Shown here piece after piece: positions 1 to 10,218 of a DNA stretch of 64,000 nt. Where the stretch lies: the NCBI RefSeq assembly GCF_018777395.1, contig NZ_JAFJYC010000001.1:2232001-2296000 (forward strand). The letters run 5' to 3'. Source of the stretch: Candidatus Sodalis endolongispinus (lineage in GTDB: Bacteria; Pseudomonadota; Gammaproteobacteria; Enterobacterales; Enterobacteriaceae). Each line of letters begins with the position of its first letter. Position 1 is the stretch's first letter. The notes beneath the pieces are model-generated. The model searched no databases and was not told the DNA's origin. It was given only the letters and a program-made list of their open reading frames with translations. Both the position numbers and the translations under genes were made by a program.

Positions 1-6
1 CAGGTA

Positions 7-535
7 ATGACACAGCCCCTATTTATGGTTTGTGCGCGCGGATGTGGCAAGACCACGGTGGGTCAGGCATTAGCGCGGGTACTGGGCTATGCCTTTACCG
101 ATACCGACGAGATGTTGTGGCGGTCTACCGGAAAGACTGTGGCAGAGATCGTCGATGAAGAAGGCTGGACGGGCTTTCGGGCAAGGGAAAGCGAAATCTT
201 GACCAGCGTGACGCAAGGAAATGTCGTTGTCGCGACGGGCGGCGGTATTATTTTATCGGCGTCTAACCGCGGTTTTATGCGCGCGCGCGGTACCGTGGTG
301 TACCTGCACGCGTCGGCGCAGGAAGGAACTCTCGCGCCGTCTGCAGGCGTACCCCGAGGAGGATAAGCGGCCCAGTCTTACGGGCAAACCCATGATCGAA
401 GAAATCGCTGAAGTGCTCGCGGCACGTGAAAAACTCTATCAGGAGGTGGAACACCACGTACTGGATGCAAGCCAGCCGCCGGACGACGTGGTCTGTGCCA
501 TTTTGCAGCAGCTTTATCCTAGCGCGGCGAGTTAA
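7..535 (+). pseudogene. aroL: Shikimate kinase II, frameshifted
   Basis: This is a remnant of shikimate kinase, which phosphorylates shikimate at the 3-hydroxyl in the chorismate pathway. The first reading frame (from 7) matches AroL from the start through the TGGGII motif to about residue 103. The match then resumes one frame over, from RLQAYPEED through LTGKP to a stop at 533-535. The switch falls on GGAAGGAA (321-328). Removing one GGAA copy restores both the frame and the family length of about 173 residues, so a 4-bp tandem duplication is the likely lesion. The P-loop is also altered: E. coli GPRGCGKTT reads CARGCGKTT, losing the first glycine. yaiA follows, as in E. coli. The gene call is secure; loss of function is inferred from the shift. 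Confidence 0.85.
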
Positions 536-664
536 GGCCGTACGCGCCGGGGAGGCCGGTGGCAGGGGTGATAGTTAAGAACCGGGTAAAAACCGCGCCG
601 GCACACGAGGTGCGAGGTGTTGACTATACTTACCTGACGTGAGCATCACTATAAGGAAGTACCT

Positions 665-856
665 ATGGCAAGCAAACCTCCCTATCCGCGCGAAGCGCAT
701 GTCGTCAAAAAAGAAAAGGGGCCGGCCGGCAAGACGAAAACCGTCTATGAGCTGCGAGCCGATCATCCTCATCCCAATACCCTCATCAGTGAGCATGACA
801 CTGAGCAGGAGGCGCTGGATTCCAAAGAGCGCTATGAGGACGAAAGTAAAAGCTGA
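665..856 (+). CDS. yaiA: YaiA family small protein
   Basis: A 63-residue protein closely matching E. coli YaiA, with the KPPYPREA start, a LRADHPHP segment and an ISEH...EALD...RYED end. The length equals the E. coli protein. The ATG is preceded by AAGGAAG at 653-659. YaiA lies next to aroL in enterics and is small, charged and probably cytosolic; I know of no established biochemical function. It is intact although aroL beside it is broken. aroM, which lies a little further along in E. coli, is absent here. Confidence 0.85.
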   Translation: MASKPPYPREAHVVKKEKGPAGKTKTVYELRADHPHPNTLISEHDTEQEALDSKERYEDESKS

Positions 857-1512
857 ACTCCCGGCGGCAGATAACGTGGTCCTGTCGCCATCTTCGCTAT
901 CAGCCGTTTTGGTGCTGTTGCCGGGACTGCCGTGTCTGCCACGTTGGCGATGCCGTGTCTGCACAGTCCTCGATGATATCTTGTCTGCCCACCTTGGCAA
1001 TACCGTGTCTGCACCTCACTCAACGATGCCGTGTTTGCCCCCCTTCGGCGATGCGTTATTTGCACTCCCCCCCGGGCGATGCCGTGTCTGCACAACTATC
1101 ATAGGTACCTTCTTTTGCGCGGATGTCGGGGGCGCCGTGTGGGCACTTGCGTCGCTATCCTTATTTCGCTTTTCATCCGCCAATGCCGTTTTTACACTCT
1201 TTACTTCATCACGGTTTTTGCTTTTTCTACGCGATGACAAGCCAGCATCCCTTGCACCGCATTTAATAACGTTGGGTTAAGCCAGTGTTAAAATAATTCT
1301 GGATTTGTTCTGCCGTCCCTGCCCGGTGGGGATAGCGTCAATGACAGTAACCGATATTTCTCCGCCATTAGCCTCGCCGATGACGACGAACGTCAGTTTA
1401 ATTAACCTAATAATAAATATAAATAAACCCGGGCTTGAAACGCTTTTGGCGAAAAAAATCAGCGATAGAAAAACTGGGTAATATTATCTTGACGCCGACG
1501 TGCCGGCAATGA
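857..1512. other. Gene-free spacer with degenerate repeats
   Basis: This 656-bp stretch holds no reading frame that resembles a protein. Open frames here change with the repeat and look like chance. The left half (about 917-1200) is a degenerate tandem repeat, listed separately. The right half (about 1270-1512) is more A+T-rich and leads to the IclR-type gene; a possible promoter could lie there but I see no convincing pair of boxes. Confidence 0.7.
917..1200. repeat. Degenerate tandem repeat, about 26-bp period
   Basis: The core word gatgccgtgtctgcac recurs in diverged form. GCCGTGTCTG-like words begin at 929, 952, 1002, 1028, 1053, 1081, 1133 and 1185. The spacings are 23, 50, 26, 25, 28, 52 and 52, that is one or two units of about 26 bp. 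Eroded copies fill some of the gaps, for example TTGTCTGCCC at 981. The unit is not found in the neighbouring genes. Confidence 0.7.
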
Positions 1513-2319
1513 ATGATGAAAACTCCGACATCCGTTCACCTGCAAAAAAATAACATTATGTCGACATTGGAAAACGCCGCTGCGGTGTTAACGTTGTTCG
1601 CCGAGCTGGGTGCCGAGGCGCCGCTGGAAGGTCTGTCATTCAGCGATATTGCCCGCCGGCTACCATTGCCGAAAAGCACGCTTTCACGGTTGCTTATCGC
1701 GATGGAATCGCAGGGACTGCTGGCGCGGGATCCCCATAATCGCCACTATTCGGTCGGCCATCTGGTGCGCTCGCTGAGCCCGCCTGCGCCCCTGCGCCAG
1801 CCGGCCACGATTGCCGAGCGGGCGGCGCAGGCGCTGCACCAGCTCAGCGCACGCTATTGCTGCACGGGGTATTTATGCATGCTGCATCGTGATAGGGTCC
1901 ATATTGTTGACCGCTTTCAAAGTAGCACCGCCGCGCCGGCGGTCTATGCGGTGGGCCTCCATATGCCGGCCATGAACACGGCGGCCGGCAGAGCGTTGCT
2001 GGCCTGTTGCTCCGAGCAAGAAGTGATAGCGCGGTTGATGCCGCGCCAGAACATGCCGGGAGGATTTCATCAGCCCGGCATTGTCCGCCTACTGCAACGG
2101 CTGTCTTTGGTGCGCGGGCAGGGCTGGGATTTTAACCGTAATGACACCCGTCCCGGATACAGCGCCCTGGCGACGGCGCTGGCGGACAGCGAACGACGTG
2201 AACAAATCGGATTATGTCTGTCTTTCGTTAATACCGGCGATAAAGGCGCGTTCCCGGCCGATAAATTGGCGGGGCTGCAGTCCGCCACGCGGATGATTGC
2301 TCAGAACATGCATCAGTGA
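1513..2319 (+). CDS. IclR-family transcriptional regulator
   Basis: A 268-residue protein with the IclR layout. An N-terminal winged helix-turn-helix spans about residues 17-80 (AAAVLTLFAEL, then SDIARRLPLPKSTLSRLL, then the wing DPHNRHYSVG). It is followed by an effector-binding GAF-like domain from about 90 to the end, with the family's typical GLHMPAMNTAAGRALLA and a C-terminal LATALADSERREQIG segment. IclR proteins usually repress a neighbouring catabolic operon in response to a small molecule. No such operon is adjacent here, so the target is unknown. The start could be 1513, 1516 or 1558 (MSTLENAA), and none has a clear ribosome site. The gene is absent from this place in E. coli. Confidence 0.8.
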   Translation: MMKTPTSVHLQKNNIMSTLENAAAVLTLFAELGAEAPLEGLSFSDIARRLPLPKSTLSRLLIAMESQGLLARDPHNRHYSVGHLVRSLSPPAPLRQPATIAERAAQALHQLSARYCCTGYLCMLHRDRVHIVDRFQSSTAAPAVYAVGLHMPAMNTAAGRALLACCSEQEVIARLMPRQNMPGGFHQPGIVRLLQRLSLVRGQGWDFNRNDTRPGYSALATALADSERREQIGLCLSFVNTGDKGAFPADKLAGLQSATRMIAQNMHQ

Positions 2320-2430
2320 AGCGGCTAAGCGCAATTTCTTTGCCCCTGCCGGGCTTTTTGCAGAAAAGGGCGTGACGCCCGTCAGCGCGCCTTTTACACT
2401 GACATGACATTAATCGATAGGAAAAGACCG

Positions 2431-2726
2431 ATGCTGAAGGTGAATGACTATTTCTCAGGGAAAGTAAAATCCATTGGATTCGACGCCGCTAGTACGGGCC
2501 GTGCCAGCGTTGGCGTCATGGAGGCGGGGGAATACACCTTTACCACCGGCCAACCGGAAGAAATGACGGTCATCAGCGGCGCATTGAAGACGCTGCTGCC
2601 GGGCGCGAACGACTGGAGGTTTTTATGCCGGGAGAGACTTTCTACGTGCCGGCACACAGCGAATTCTGCCTGCAGCTGGCGGAAACCAGCAGCTATCTGT
2701 GCAAGTATCTGAGCCACTCGCGCTGA
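2431..2726 (+). pseudogene. ppnP: Nucleoside phosphorylase PpnP (YaiE), frameshifted
   Basis: PpnP is a small cupin that splits purine and pyrimidine nucleosides by phosphorolysis. The frame from 2431 matches E. coli residues 1 to about 61 ([34 protein letters not shown]). Right after GANDW the match moves one frame back at about 2617-2619, continuing [16 protein letters not shown] and ending SSYLCKYL near 2710. The stop is TGA at 2724-2726. One base appears lost from the codon after TGG. Joined across the lesion, the length is about 98 codons against 94 in E. coli. The gene lies just before convergent rdgC, as in E. coli. Confidence 0.85.
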
Positions 2727-2806
2727 ACGATAGGGACCGGGCGTACTCGCGGTAATGCCGCCTGGTATTGAGACCAGCGAGGCGCACTCGCGGTGCTGCC
2801 GCCTGG
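2712..2806. repeat. Short repeat seeded at the ppnP 3' end
   Basis: Two 25-bp copies, starting GCGTACTCGCGG (2741-2765) and GCGCACTCGCGG (2782-2806), both end in TGCCGCCTGG and lie 41 bp apart. The last codons of ppnP (2712-2726) carry the related string GCCACTCGCGCTGA. The series may therefore have started within the gene's 3' end. Confidence 0.55.
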
Positions 2807-2831
2807 CGACGCCATTGGCGGCGAATTACCC

Positions 2832-3749
2832 TTAGCCCTGCCGCGGTGCCTCACCGCCCAGCCCCGCAATCAGCTCGGCGATAAGTCCCGTCAGTTCACC
2901 GGTCATCAACATAAAATCGGCGTCGAAGCGCGCGGCGAAATCATCGCGATCGATATCATCATTTTGCTCGCGCAGCGTGTCGGAGAACCTTAAGCGTTTG
3001 ACCGTACCATCATCACCCAGTATCAATTGCACCCGCTCCCGCCAACCCAGCGCCAGCTTGGTCACCAGTTTGCCCGCCTCGATATGCACCGCAATTTCGT
3101 CGCTAGATAAATCCTGTTTTTTACAGCGCAGGATGCCGCCTTCTTCCAGCAGCGCTTTTAACTCAGCTTCATCCTGAATGGCGAAACCGGCGGCGGGCTC
3201 TCCGCTGCGTACCCATTCGGTCAGAGTCATCTCGATTGGTTTTTCCATAGTCAGCGGCACCACCGGCAGCGAGCCGATAGATTTTCGCAGCAGCGCCAGG
3301 CAATCCTCCGCCCTTTTGGCGCTACCGGCGTCGACCAGCACCAGATCATTAGCCAGATCCAGCCACAATAGCGTCTGGCCGAAACGGCTGAAAGCGCGGG
3401 GCATTAATTGGTGCAATACCTCATCTTTGAGCGCGTCTTTTTCGGTTTTACGCAGTTTACGGCTTTGGTCATTTTCCAGCTTGCTGATTTTGCCTTCAAG
3501 CTCCTGCTTAACCACTGAGGACGGTAAAATTTTTTCTTCTTTGCGCAGACAAAGCAGGACGTGTCCCGGTATCGCATGGGTTAGCGCATCGCTTTTGGCG
3601 CCCATAGGGGGCACCCAGCCGGATTTCGCCATATCCTGACTGCCGCAGGGGGTGAAGGTGAAGGCGGACAACTGCTGCTCGATTTGCTCTACCGACAGCT
3701 CGATTGGCCGATTCAAACGGTAAATCATGACATTCTTGAACCACAACAT
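2832..3749 (-). CDS. rdgC: Recombination-associated protein RdgC
   Basis: RdgC is a ring-forming, sequence-independent dsDNA-binding protein that restrains RecA-driven recombination and co-localises with the nucleoid. The product is 305 residues against 303 in E. coli and matches throughout: MLWFKN start, [29 protein letters not shown]-like segment, KKTEKD-like region, [35 protein letters not shown], and the GLGGEAPRQ end. The open frame extends 21 codons upstream of the chosen start, but MLWFKN at 3749 is the family start. It is intact and convergent with ppnP. Confidence 0.93.
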   Translation of the reverse strand: MLWFKNVMIYRLNRPIELSVEQIEQQLSAFTFTPCGSQDMAKSGWVPPMGAKSDALTHAIPGHVLLCLRKEEKILPSSVVKQELEGKISKLENDQSRKLRKTEKDALKDEVLHQLMPRAFSRFGQTLLWLDLANDLVLVDAGSAKRAEDCLALLRKSIGSLPVVPLTMEKPIEMTLTEWVRSGEPAAGFAIQDEAELKALLEEGGILRCKKQDLSSDEIAVHIEAGKLVTKLALGWRERVQLILGDDGTVKRLRFSDTLREQNDDIDRDDFAARFDADFMLMTGELTGLIAELIAGLGGEAPRQG

Positions 3750-4244
3750 AATAGATATCCCTGACCTGACGCACCGCAGCCGGCGCGATTTGCCCACAAA
3801 CGCAGCGCGCATGATAACGAATTGCTGGCGCTTACCCTAGGAAAAAGCGTACAGAGTTGTCCGTATTTGACAGCAGGACGGTGCGCGTAGCACAAACGGG
3901 GGCGCAGGACCGTAACAGGGCTATGGCGCGAGGGTCGAACAAAGGGATGATGGCGCCCGGCGCTGTGGAATAGGGGCGAGGGGGGATAGACGTCCTGACT
4001 GCAGTGCGCTTATGGCGACGCTGCCTGTTTTAATGGCGTAGATAATGCCTGATAATAGGTATATTAATTATTTATTTGTTGTTGGTAAACATAAAGTCAT
4101 CACTGTTTAATGCACTAAGAGTAAAATATATTTATTATATATTTAATAATTATTAAAATTCGGCATTCTTATATTACCGTAAACATAGACTAACTTAAGG
4201 GCGTAGCATTGTTCTATTTCGCCAAAAATTAAAGGAGTCAGTTT
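3750..4244. other. A+T-rich gene-free spacer
   Basis: No reading frame here looks real. From about 4030 to 4230 the DNA is strikingly A+T-rich (runs such as TATATTAATTATTTATTT) against a G+C-rich background. It probably carries the promoter of the membrane-protein gene that follows, and it resembles DNA that H-NS-type proteins bind. That last point is inference. Confidence 0.6.
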
Positions 4245-5246
4245 ATGGAAACGCGGGATGTGGCTATTTGCGCCAGCCGGGTATCATGGGGATCACTTTT
4301 CAGTGGCGTCCTCACGGCATTATCTATTTCACTATTATTAGCCCTGCTGGGAAGCGCGCTGGGATTCAGCATGATTGATCCCTGGGCTCAGCGTCCGGCC
4401 GGCGGCGTGGGGACCACCATGACGATTTGTACGGCGGCTGCGTTGCTTATCAGTCTGCTGGCGGGCGGCTTTGTAGCCGGCCGATTAGCGATGATGGCCG
4501 GTGTGACCCATGGTTTTCTTACCTGGGCATTATCGCTGCTATTGGCGGTGATCATCGGCGGCTTCATTATCAGTGTGTCATTGCGCTTGGCGGGAAATAT
4601 GCTCGGCGCGGCCGGTAACGCCGCCGGGGATATCGCCACCACGCTTGGCAATAATAGCGGTGAACTGGCGGGTGCGTTAAATAACGGTTTGGGAAAAATC
4701 ACCTTGGACGATACTTTGTCCAGCGATGCATCGCCAAAAAATATTACCGATGCGCTGCATCCCTATTACCTACAGCGCCAACTGACGGAAATACGCTCGG
4801 AAGTCAGCCAGGCGGTGGCCGAGGCGATGCGCGCCCCGGAGCGCAGCCAGCAAATTATGGCGGGGCTGGCTGAGCGGTTAAAGCAGCGCACGGACGCGGT
4901 CGCCGACGAGATCAAGCGGGACGATGTGCATCAGGCGCTGGCTTCGGGCAATCGTTCGATGACGCCGGAGGAATTAAATCAAGCCACCGATAAAGTCATG
5001 CGCGCCAAACAACGGGCGGTGGACACCATAAAGCAGCGGATCGATACGCTGCAGCAGCATGTTAGCCACGCGCGCGAAGATTTGCAGCGCTGGCGCGAGG
5101 AATTAAAACAGCGCGCCGATAAGGCCGCCGCCGCCAGTGCCAAATCTGCGCTTTGGCTATTCATTACCCTGTTGCTGGGTGCGATAGTCAGCGCCGCCGG
5201 CGGTTGGTGGGGAGTGAGAAGCGGCGATCGCTATCACGTTGGCTAA
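4245..5246 (+). CDS. Unrecognised membrane protein with long coiled coil
   Basis: A 333-residue protein with no E. coli counterpart here. Hydrophobic segments lie at about residues 15-40, 58-78 and 83-112. A Gly/Ala/Asn-rich stretch follows at about 115-155. A long charged, Gln/Arg-rich helical region, probably coiled coil, runs from about 175 to 302. One more membrane segment lies at about 305-325, with a short basic tail (GVRSGDRYHVG). The N-terminal SWGSLFSGVLTALSISLLL recalls a family of small membrane proteins of unknown role sometimes labelled PhnA-like. The start is supported by AAAGGAG at 4231-4237. The topology suggests an envelope protein with its coiled coil on one side of the inner membrane. 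Function unknown. Confidence 0.7.
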   Translation: METRDVAICASRVSWGSLFSGVLTALSISLLLALLGSALGFSMIDPWAQRPAGGVGTTMTICTAAALLISLLAGGFVAGRLAMMAGVTHGFLTWALSLLLAVIIGGFIISVSLRLAGNMLGAAGNAAGDIATTLGNNSGELAGALNNGLGKITLDDTLSSDASPKNITDALHPYYLQRQLTEIRSEVSQAVAEAMRAPERSQQIMAGLAERLKQRTDAVADEIKRDDVHQALASGNRSMTPEELNQATDKVMRAKQRAVDTIKQRIDTLQQHVSHAREDLQRWREELKQRADKAAAASAKSALWLFITLLLGAIVSAAGGWWGVRSGDRYHVG

Positions 5247-5436
5247 CACCGCCACCGTTTTTCGCATGGGGTGACCGGCGCCACAAAGCCGGGCTGAAAC
5301 GTTCTCCCACGGCGGGAAAAGCTCAACTTTTTCCGTCGGATATCCTATGCTGATCGCCAAACAGTGCGCCGTGCCGCTTCCTGCTGCTTTTTGGGGGGCA
5401 ACGGCGCGGTCGCTAAACGGAACGGGGGCTGGCAAC

Positions 5437-6354
5437 GTGCGTATCGGCATTGATTTAGGGGGTACGAAAATTGAAGTAATCGCGCTGGATGACAATGGTC
5501 AGGCGTTATTACGCAAACGGGTGGCGACGCCGCGCGATGATTACCCGGCGACGGTGGAGACGATAGCGGCGCTGGTGGAGTGGGTGGAGCAGGAGACCCG
5601 TCAGCGCGGTAGCGTCGGCGTCGGTATTCCCGGCACGCTGTCGCCTTGTACCGGCAAAGTGAAAAATGCCAATTCGGTATGGCTCAACGGTCAGCATCTG
5701 GATAAGGATCTGCAAACGCGGCTGCAGCGGCCGGTGCGAATGGCCAACGACGCCAATTGTATGGCGGTGTCGGAGGCGACGGATGGCGCCGGGATCGGTA
5801 TGAAGACGGTGTTTGCGGTGATTATTGGTACCGGCTGCGGCTCCGGTATCGCCCTAAATGGAAAAGTGCATAGCGGCGGCAACGGCGTGGCGGGGGAGTG
5901 GGGACACAATCCGCTGCCGTGGATGGATGAGGAGGAATGGCGCATTCAACAAACCGTGCCCTGTTACTGCGGTAAATCCGGCTGTACCGAAACCTTTATT
6001 TCCGGTACCGGCTTTATGCAGGATTATGAAAGGCTCAGCGGTCAACACCGCAGCGTGGCAGAGATCGTCCAGCTTGCCGCCGCTGGCGACAGATTGGCCG
6101 AGCGGGCGTTGCTTCATTATGAGCGGCGGCTGGCCAAGGCGCTTGCGCAAGTTATCAATCTGCTGGATCCGGATGTGATTGTGTTGGCAGGCGGGATGAG
6201 CAATGCTGACAGATTGTATGGCTCATTGCCGTCTTTGATTACGCCTTGGGTACTCGGCCACGAATGCCAGACGCCGATTCGCAAGGCGGTGCATGGCGAC
6301 TCCAGCGGTGTGCGCGGTGCGGCGTGGCTCTGGCCCCAGGGAGACGCTGGCTAA
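5437..6354 (+). CDS. mak: Fructokinase (ROK family)
   Basis: Mak phosphorylates fructose (and weakly mannose) to the 6-phosphate in the cytosol. The frame matches E. coli Mak from the first residues: [80 protein letters not shown], the zinc-binding [30 protein letters not shown] and [15 protein letters not shown]. The start is GTG at 5437, aligned to the E. coli start; the frame is open 30 codons further upstream but that part matches nothing. Length is 305 residues against about 302. It is intact, with the ROK nucleotide motif and zinc ligands all present. Confidence 0.92.
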   Translation: MRIGIDLGGTKIEVIALDDNGQALLRKRVATPRDDYPATVETIAALVEWVEQETRQRGSVGVGIPGTLSPCTGKVKNANSVWLNGQHLDKDLQTRLQRPVRMANDANCMAVSEATDGAGIGMKTVFAVIIGTGCGSGIALNGKVHSGGNGVAGEWGHNPLPWMDEEEWRIQQTVPCYCGKSGCTETFISGTGFMQDYERLSGQHRSVAEIVQLAAAGDRLAERALLHYERRLAKALAQVINLLDPDVIVLAGGMSNADRLYGSLPSLITPWVLGHECQTPIRKAVHGDSSGVRGAAWLWPQGDAG

Positions 6355-6676
6355 CCCCCCGCCTCAGATCTCCTTCGGTACCGCCTGCGCCATCTGCACC
6401 ACCTGCACACGTGAGCGGAGCGTCAATCATCCAGGGCTAGATGGTTGATAAACAGCACCGTTTTTTGCGTAAAAAGCAAAGTGCATGCCGGGGTTGCTGC
6501 CCAGAGGCCGGCACGGCGACACCTTACCCGCACCGCTTACGCAGCGGCGATGCCACCATGCGCGTAAGAAGCAAAGCGCATGCGGGGTTGCTGCTCAGAG
6601 GCCGGCACGGCGACAACTTGCCCGCATTGTCGCCGGCGGCGTTAAAGCCTGTCAGGATGTTCAACGCTTGCAAAAG
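6355..6676. other. Gene-free spacer at the E. coli araJ position
   Basis: E. coli has araJ between mak and sbcC. Nothing like AraJ can be read here on either strand. The stretch instead carries an imperfect direct repeat of about 64 bp, listed separately. Confidence 0.6.
6467..6625. repeat. Imperfect 64-bp direct repeat, two copies
   Basis: Copy 1 runs from about 6467 to 6531 and copy 2 from about 6562 to 6625. Both begin GCGTAAraAGCAAAG and share GGGGTTGCTGC and AGAGGCCGGCACGGCGACA. They differ at a handful of positions and the start-to-start spacing is 95 bp. Confidence 0.75.
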
Positions 6677-9600
6677 TCAGTCGACGATGTCACCGGCGGG
6701 CGTGTTTTCCGCCACCGCAAACTGCCGCTGTAGACGACTGATGCCCAGTCCGTTGATCTTACTAACCTTTATCTGTACCGGAATACGTTCCTTCATCGCT
6801 TCCACGTGACTTATCACCCCGATCATCTTGCCGCTGGTGTTCAACGCATCCAGGGCGATATCCAGCGTCTGGGCGTCGAGGGTACCAAACCCCTCGTCAA
6901 GGAACAGCGAGTCGATGCTGGTTTTATAGCTGACCAGATCGGATAGCGCCAGCGCCAGAATGACCAGAAAACTTTCGCCCCCGGACAGGGTGCGGGTATC
7001 ACGTATGGAGTCAGCCTGCCAGGTATCCATCACTTCCAGCTCTAGCTCTTCTTGGGTCTTGCGCTTCAACTGATAACGACCGTGCAGGCGTGCCAATTGC
7101 TGGTTAGCCAGGTGGATAAGGTGTTCCAGCGTCAATCCCTGCGCGAACTTACGGAATTTATCCCCCTCTTTCGACCCGATAAGCTCGTTGAGATAGCCCC
7201 AATCCTGGCAACGATCGCGGCTGTCCTCTATCTGCTGCAGCAACTGATGCTGTTCCTGCAGCCGGTGCTGGTGACTATCAAGCTGTTGCTGAATTTCCCC
7301 CTGCCGGCGGGCCAGCTGGCGCAGCATGTCATCCAATGTTGCCAGATGCTGCGCCACCGCGGCGCCATCCTCCTCGGGCGGCAGCGTCGGGGGACGGGCG
7401 GCCTCCACTAGCCCCAACGCCTCTGCGGCCTGCTGCTGAAGGGCCTCTGCGCGCAGCGCGTCCCGCTCGCCGGGGGACAGCAGCGCGGCATCCAGGGCCG
7501 CGCTATCGGCAAACGGAGACGCGAGCAGGGCCTCCTGCAACTGTCTGGTGCTTAACATCGCCTGCTGTGCCAGCATCTCTCGCTGGCGTTGTTGTACGCT
7601 GATGCTGCCCGCCAGTTCATGCAGCTGACGCTGCGCCGTTTGCAGTTGCCGGGTGGCCTGAAGCTGCGCCTGTTGCACTTGTTCGCCGTCGCGGCGCAGG
7701 CGTGCGCTTAACTCGGCGGTTGACACGTCGCCGGCCAGGGTCTGGCGCCGACGATGCGCGTCGGTTAGCTCGGCGCCGCTGACCGTTAGCGCTTGCGTTA
7801 ACGCCTCCTGACGCTAAGTGAGATCGGCGACGGCCTGCTGGAGTGCCTCGACGCTGCTATTCAGCGAGACGATTTGGCTGGTGAGCCGCTGAGCCTGTTC
7901 ATGGCGCTGCTGCCACGACTGCCACAGCGCCCGGTGGGTATACAACCACGCTGCGGTTTGCTGCGGCGTTGGCACCGTCAAGCCTGCCGCGTCGAGGGCG
8001 GAGATCAGACCCTCATTGAGCCGCGCGATTTCGGTTTGCTGTTCTGTGAGGCTGCGCAGGGACGCCTGCAGAGAGTCTTCCAGATCGCGTTGCTGCTGGC
8101 CGTTTAGCGTCAGCGCCGACAGGCTGCGGTCGTGGGCCAGTTCGGCGGCGCTCAAGGTATCACGCGCCGCCTGCCACGCCTGGGTCACTTGTTGCCGTTG
8201 CTCGAACCGCTGCGCCAGTTGGTCCTCCTCCCGCTCATAGTTCGCCAGTGCGTTTGCGGCCGCCTGCAATGCTGCTGGCGTCAGTGTATCTATTATGGGA
8301 ACGGGTGGGTTTTCATCCGGTGCGGAGCGCAGTTGGTCTGCCGCCTGCCGCCAACGTAGCCGCAAACTGTCGCATTGCTGCGCCATCGCCGCCAGCGCTG
8401 CCTCGCCCTGCCGGCATTGGGTCGCCAGTAGTTGCAGGCGAGTGTCTCCCTCCACCGTGAGCGCGGTGCAGCGATCCACTTCCGCCTGTTGTTGTTGCAA
8501 CTGTTGCTCGGAGGGACCCGGGGATACCTCCTGATAAGCGCTTATCGCTGGATGTTGCGTGGCGCCGCACAAGGGACAAGGTTCGCCGGCGCGCAGGGTG
8601 CGGCGCTCATCCTCCAGCCGCACAATGCGTCGTTCCAGTTCCAGCGTCGTCTTCGTCTGCGCCAGCAACCGGGTTTTGTCTTTCAGGCTGGCGCACAGCG
8701 CCGTTTGAGCCTGGCTTAACCTAAGCTGCGTTTGCTGGCGCTGGGACTGCTGCTCTTCCTCCTGCCGGAACCTGTTCGTCAGGCCCTCAAGCTGCGCTAG
8801 CAGAGTGGCCAGCAGCGTATAATGGGGGCGCTGCTGCTGTCGACGCTTCTAGCGTGCCTCGAACGTGGCGCCGCCAGGTGCGCGCTCCAGCTCTGCGCGC
8901 CGCCGCTGCTCGCCGGCAAAGCTGACATTTAGCGCCTCCCGCTGTTGCGCCAGCCGCTGGCTCTCCGCTGCCAACTGCTGCGCCTCGGTCTGTAAGGCGG
9001 CGAGCCGTAACCGTTGCTGTGTCACCCGCTGTTCCAGGTCGTCGTGATGTTTTTGCGCCGCGCTGCGGCGATCAAACTGCTCACCCCACAGACGGCAGGC
9101 GGCGTGGCGGGCCAGCCAGTCGTTTTCCGTCTGCGCCTGCTGGCGCGCCTGATAAAGCGCCTGTTGCTGTGTTGCCAGCGTCGCGCTTTCCTGCCGATGG
9201 CGCTGCTGCAGCGGCATAAGTTGCTGCCTGAGGTCATCCTGTCGCTGCCGCAGCGTAGCGATCTGCTGGTCTAGCGGGATCAGCTGCTCCTCAATGATGT
9301 GTTGTTGCAGGCGCTGATGCTCCCCGTGCGCGGCCAGTCGCGCATCGGCATGGCTAATGGCTTGCGCCAGCGGCTGCAGCTGCGCCAGCTCCCCCTCGGC
9401 GCGGGTAGAGGACTGGGCATCGCTGGCGCCGAGGCTTGCGCCTGTTGCCAGGCCGTTTGCCGCTGCGTCCGTTCAGTCAGCCAGGTGTGATGACGCTGAC
9501 GCTCATGGCGCTGGGTGTTTAGCTGCTGCTCGTCCAGCTGCCGCTGCGTCAGTTCGGCTTCCAGCATTGCCTGTTGTTCAGCGGTAAGCATTTCCATAGC

Positions 9601-10218
9601 ACCCGCACGGGCTTCCCATTTCGCCAGCTCGTTGCGGACATCTTTGTTGCGCTCAAACACGTCGGCGGAAATGCGGCCGTAAATATCGGTGCCCGTCAGC
9701 TCTTCCAGCAGCCCGGCGCGGCTTTTGGCGTCGGCGTTGAGAAAAGCAGCGAAATCGCCCTGCGCCAGCAAAATGGATTTGGTAAAACGGGCAAAATCCA
9801 GCCCGGTTAATTCGGCAATCAGGCGTTTTTTATCGGTGATTTTATCCGCCAGAATCAGGCCGTCGCTGATGCGGGACAGCTCCACTTTCGCCCCCTGTAG
9901 ATTCCCGCCGGGTTGATTCTTCGCCCGTCGCTGGCTCCAAAATGCGCGATAACCAACCCCTTTGACGGCAAACTCCACCTCGGCAAGCGATTCAGCCGTA
10001 TAGCGGGTCATCAGTTCCGCTCCGGGATTGTCCCCCAGCCGTGGCGTCTGGTGATATAGCGCCAGACTGATGGCATCGAGCAGTGTGGTTTTGCCCGCGC
10101 CGGTAGGGCCGGTGATGGCGAACAGGATGCTGCGGTCAAAGGGTGCGGCGGTAAAGTCGATTTTCCATTCGCCCTGCAGGGCATTGAGATTTTTCAGGCG
10201 CAGCGTCAGTATTTTCAT
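6677..10218 (-). pseudogene. sbcC: Nuclease subunit SbcC, multiply broken
   Basis: SbcC is the Rad50-like ATPase of the SbcCD nuclease, which cuts hairpins and protein-bound DNA ends. The N-terminal ATPase half is readable from 10218 (LKNLNAL, P-loop GPTGAGKTTLLDAI, ILLAQGDFAAFL). The zinc hook CPLCGATQHP is at about 8580. The C-terminal signature LSGGESFL and Walker B DSLFLDEGFGTLD lie at about 6900-7000. Three lesions break it: a frameshift at about 9420-9450, an in-frame TAG at 8849-8851 and an in-frame TAG at 7814-7816. Both stops look like CAG glutamine codons turned amber. The last part also lacks one Asp-Ala-Leu repeat seen in E. coli. The reading frame overlaps the end of sbcD by 4 bp. 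Confidence 0.9.

Noticed and set aside
917-1200. Possible CRISPR array from regularly spaced repeats
   Set aside because: The units are degenerate and contiguous at about 26 bp, with no constant repeat plus unique spacer pattern, and no cas genes are present. The same holds for the arrays near 11005, 20607 and 34595.
639-1280. Open frame of 213 codons on the plus strand over yaiA and the repeat
   Set aside because: It overlaps yaiA in another frame and then follows the repeat array; the translation is low in sense and matches nothing.
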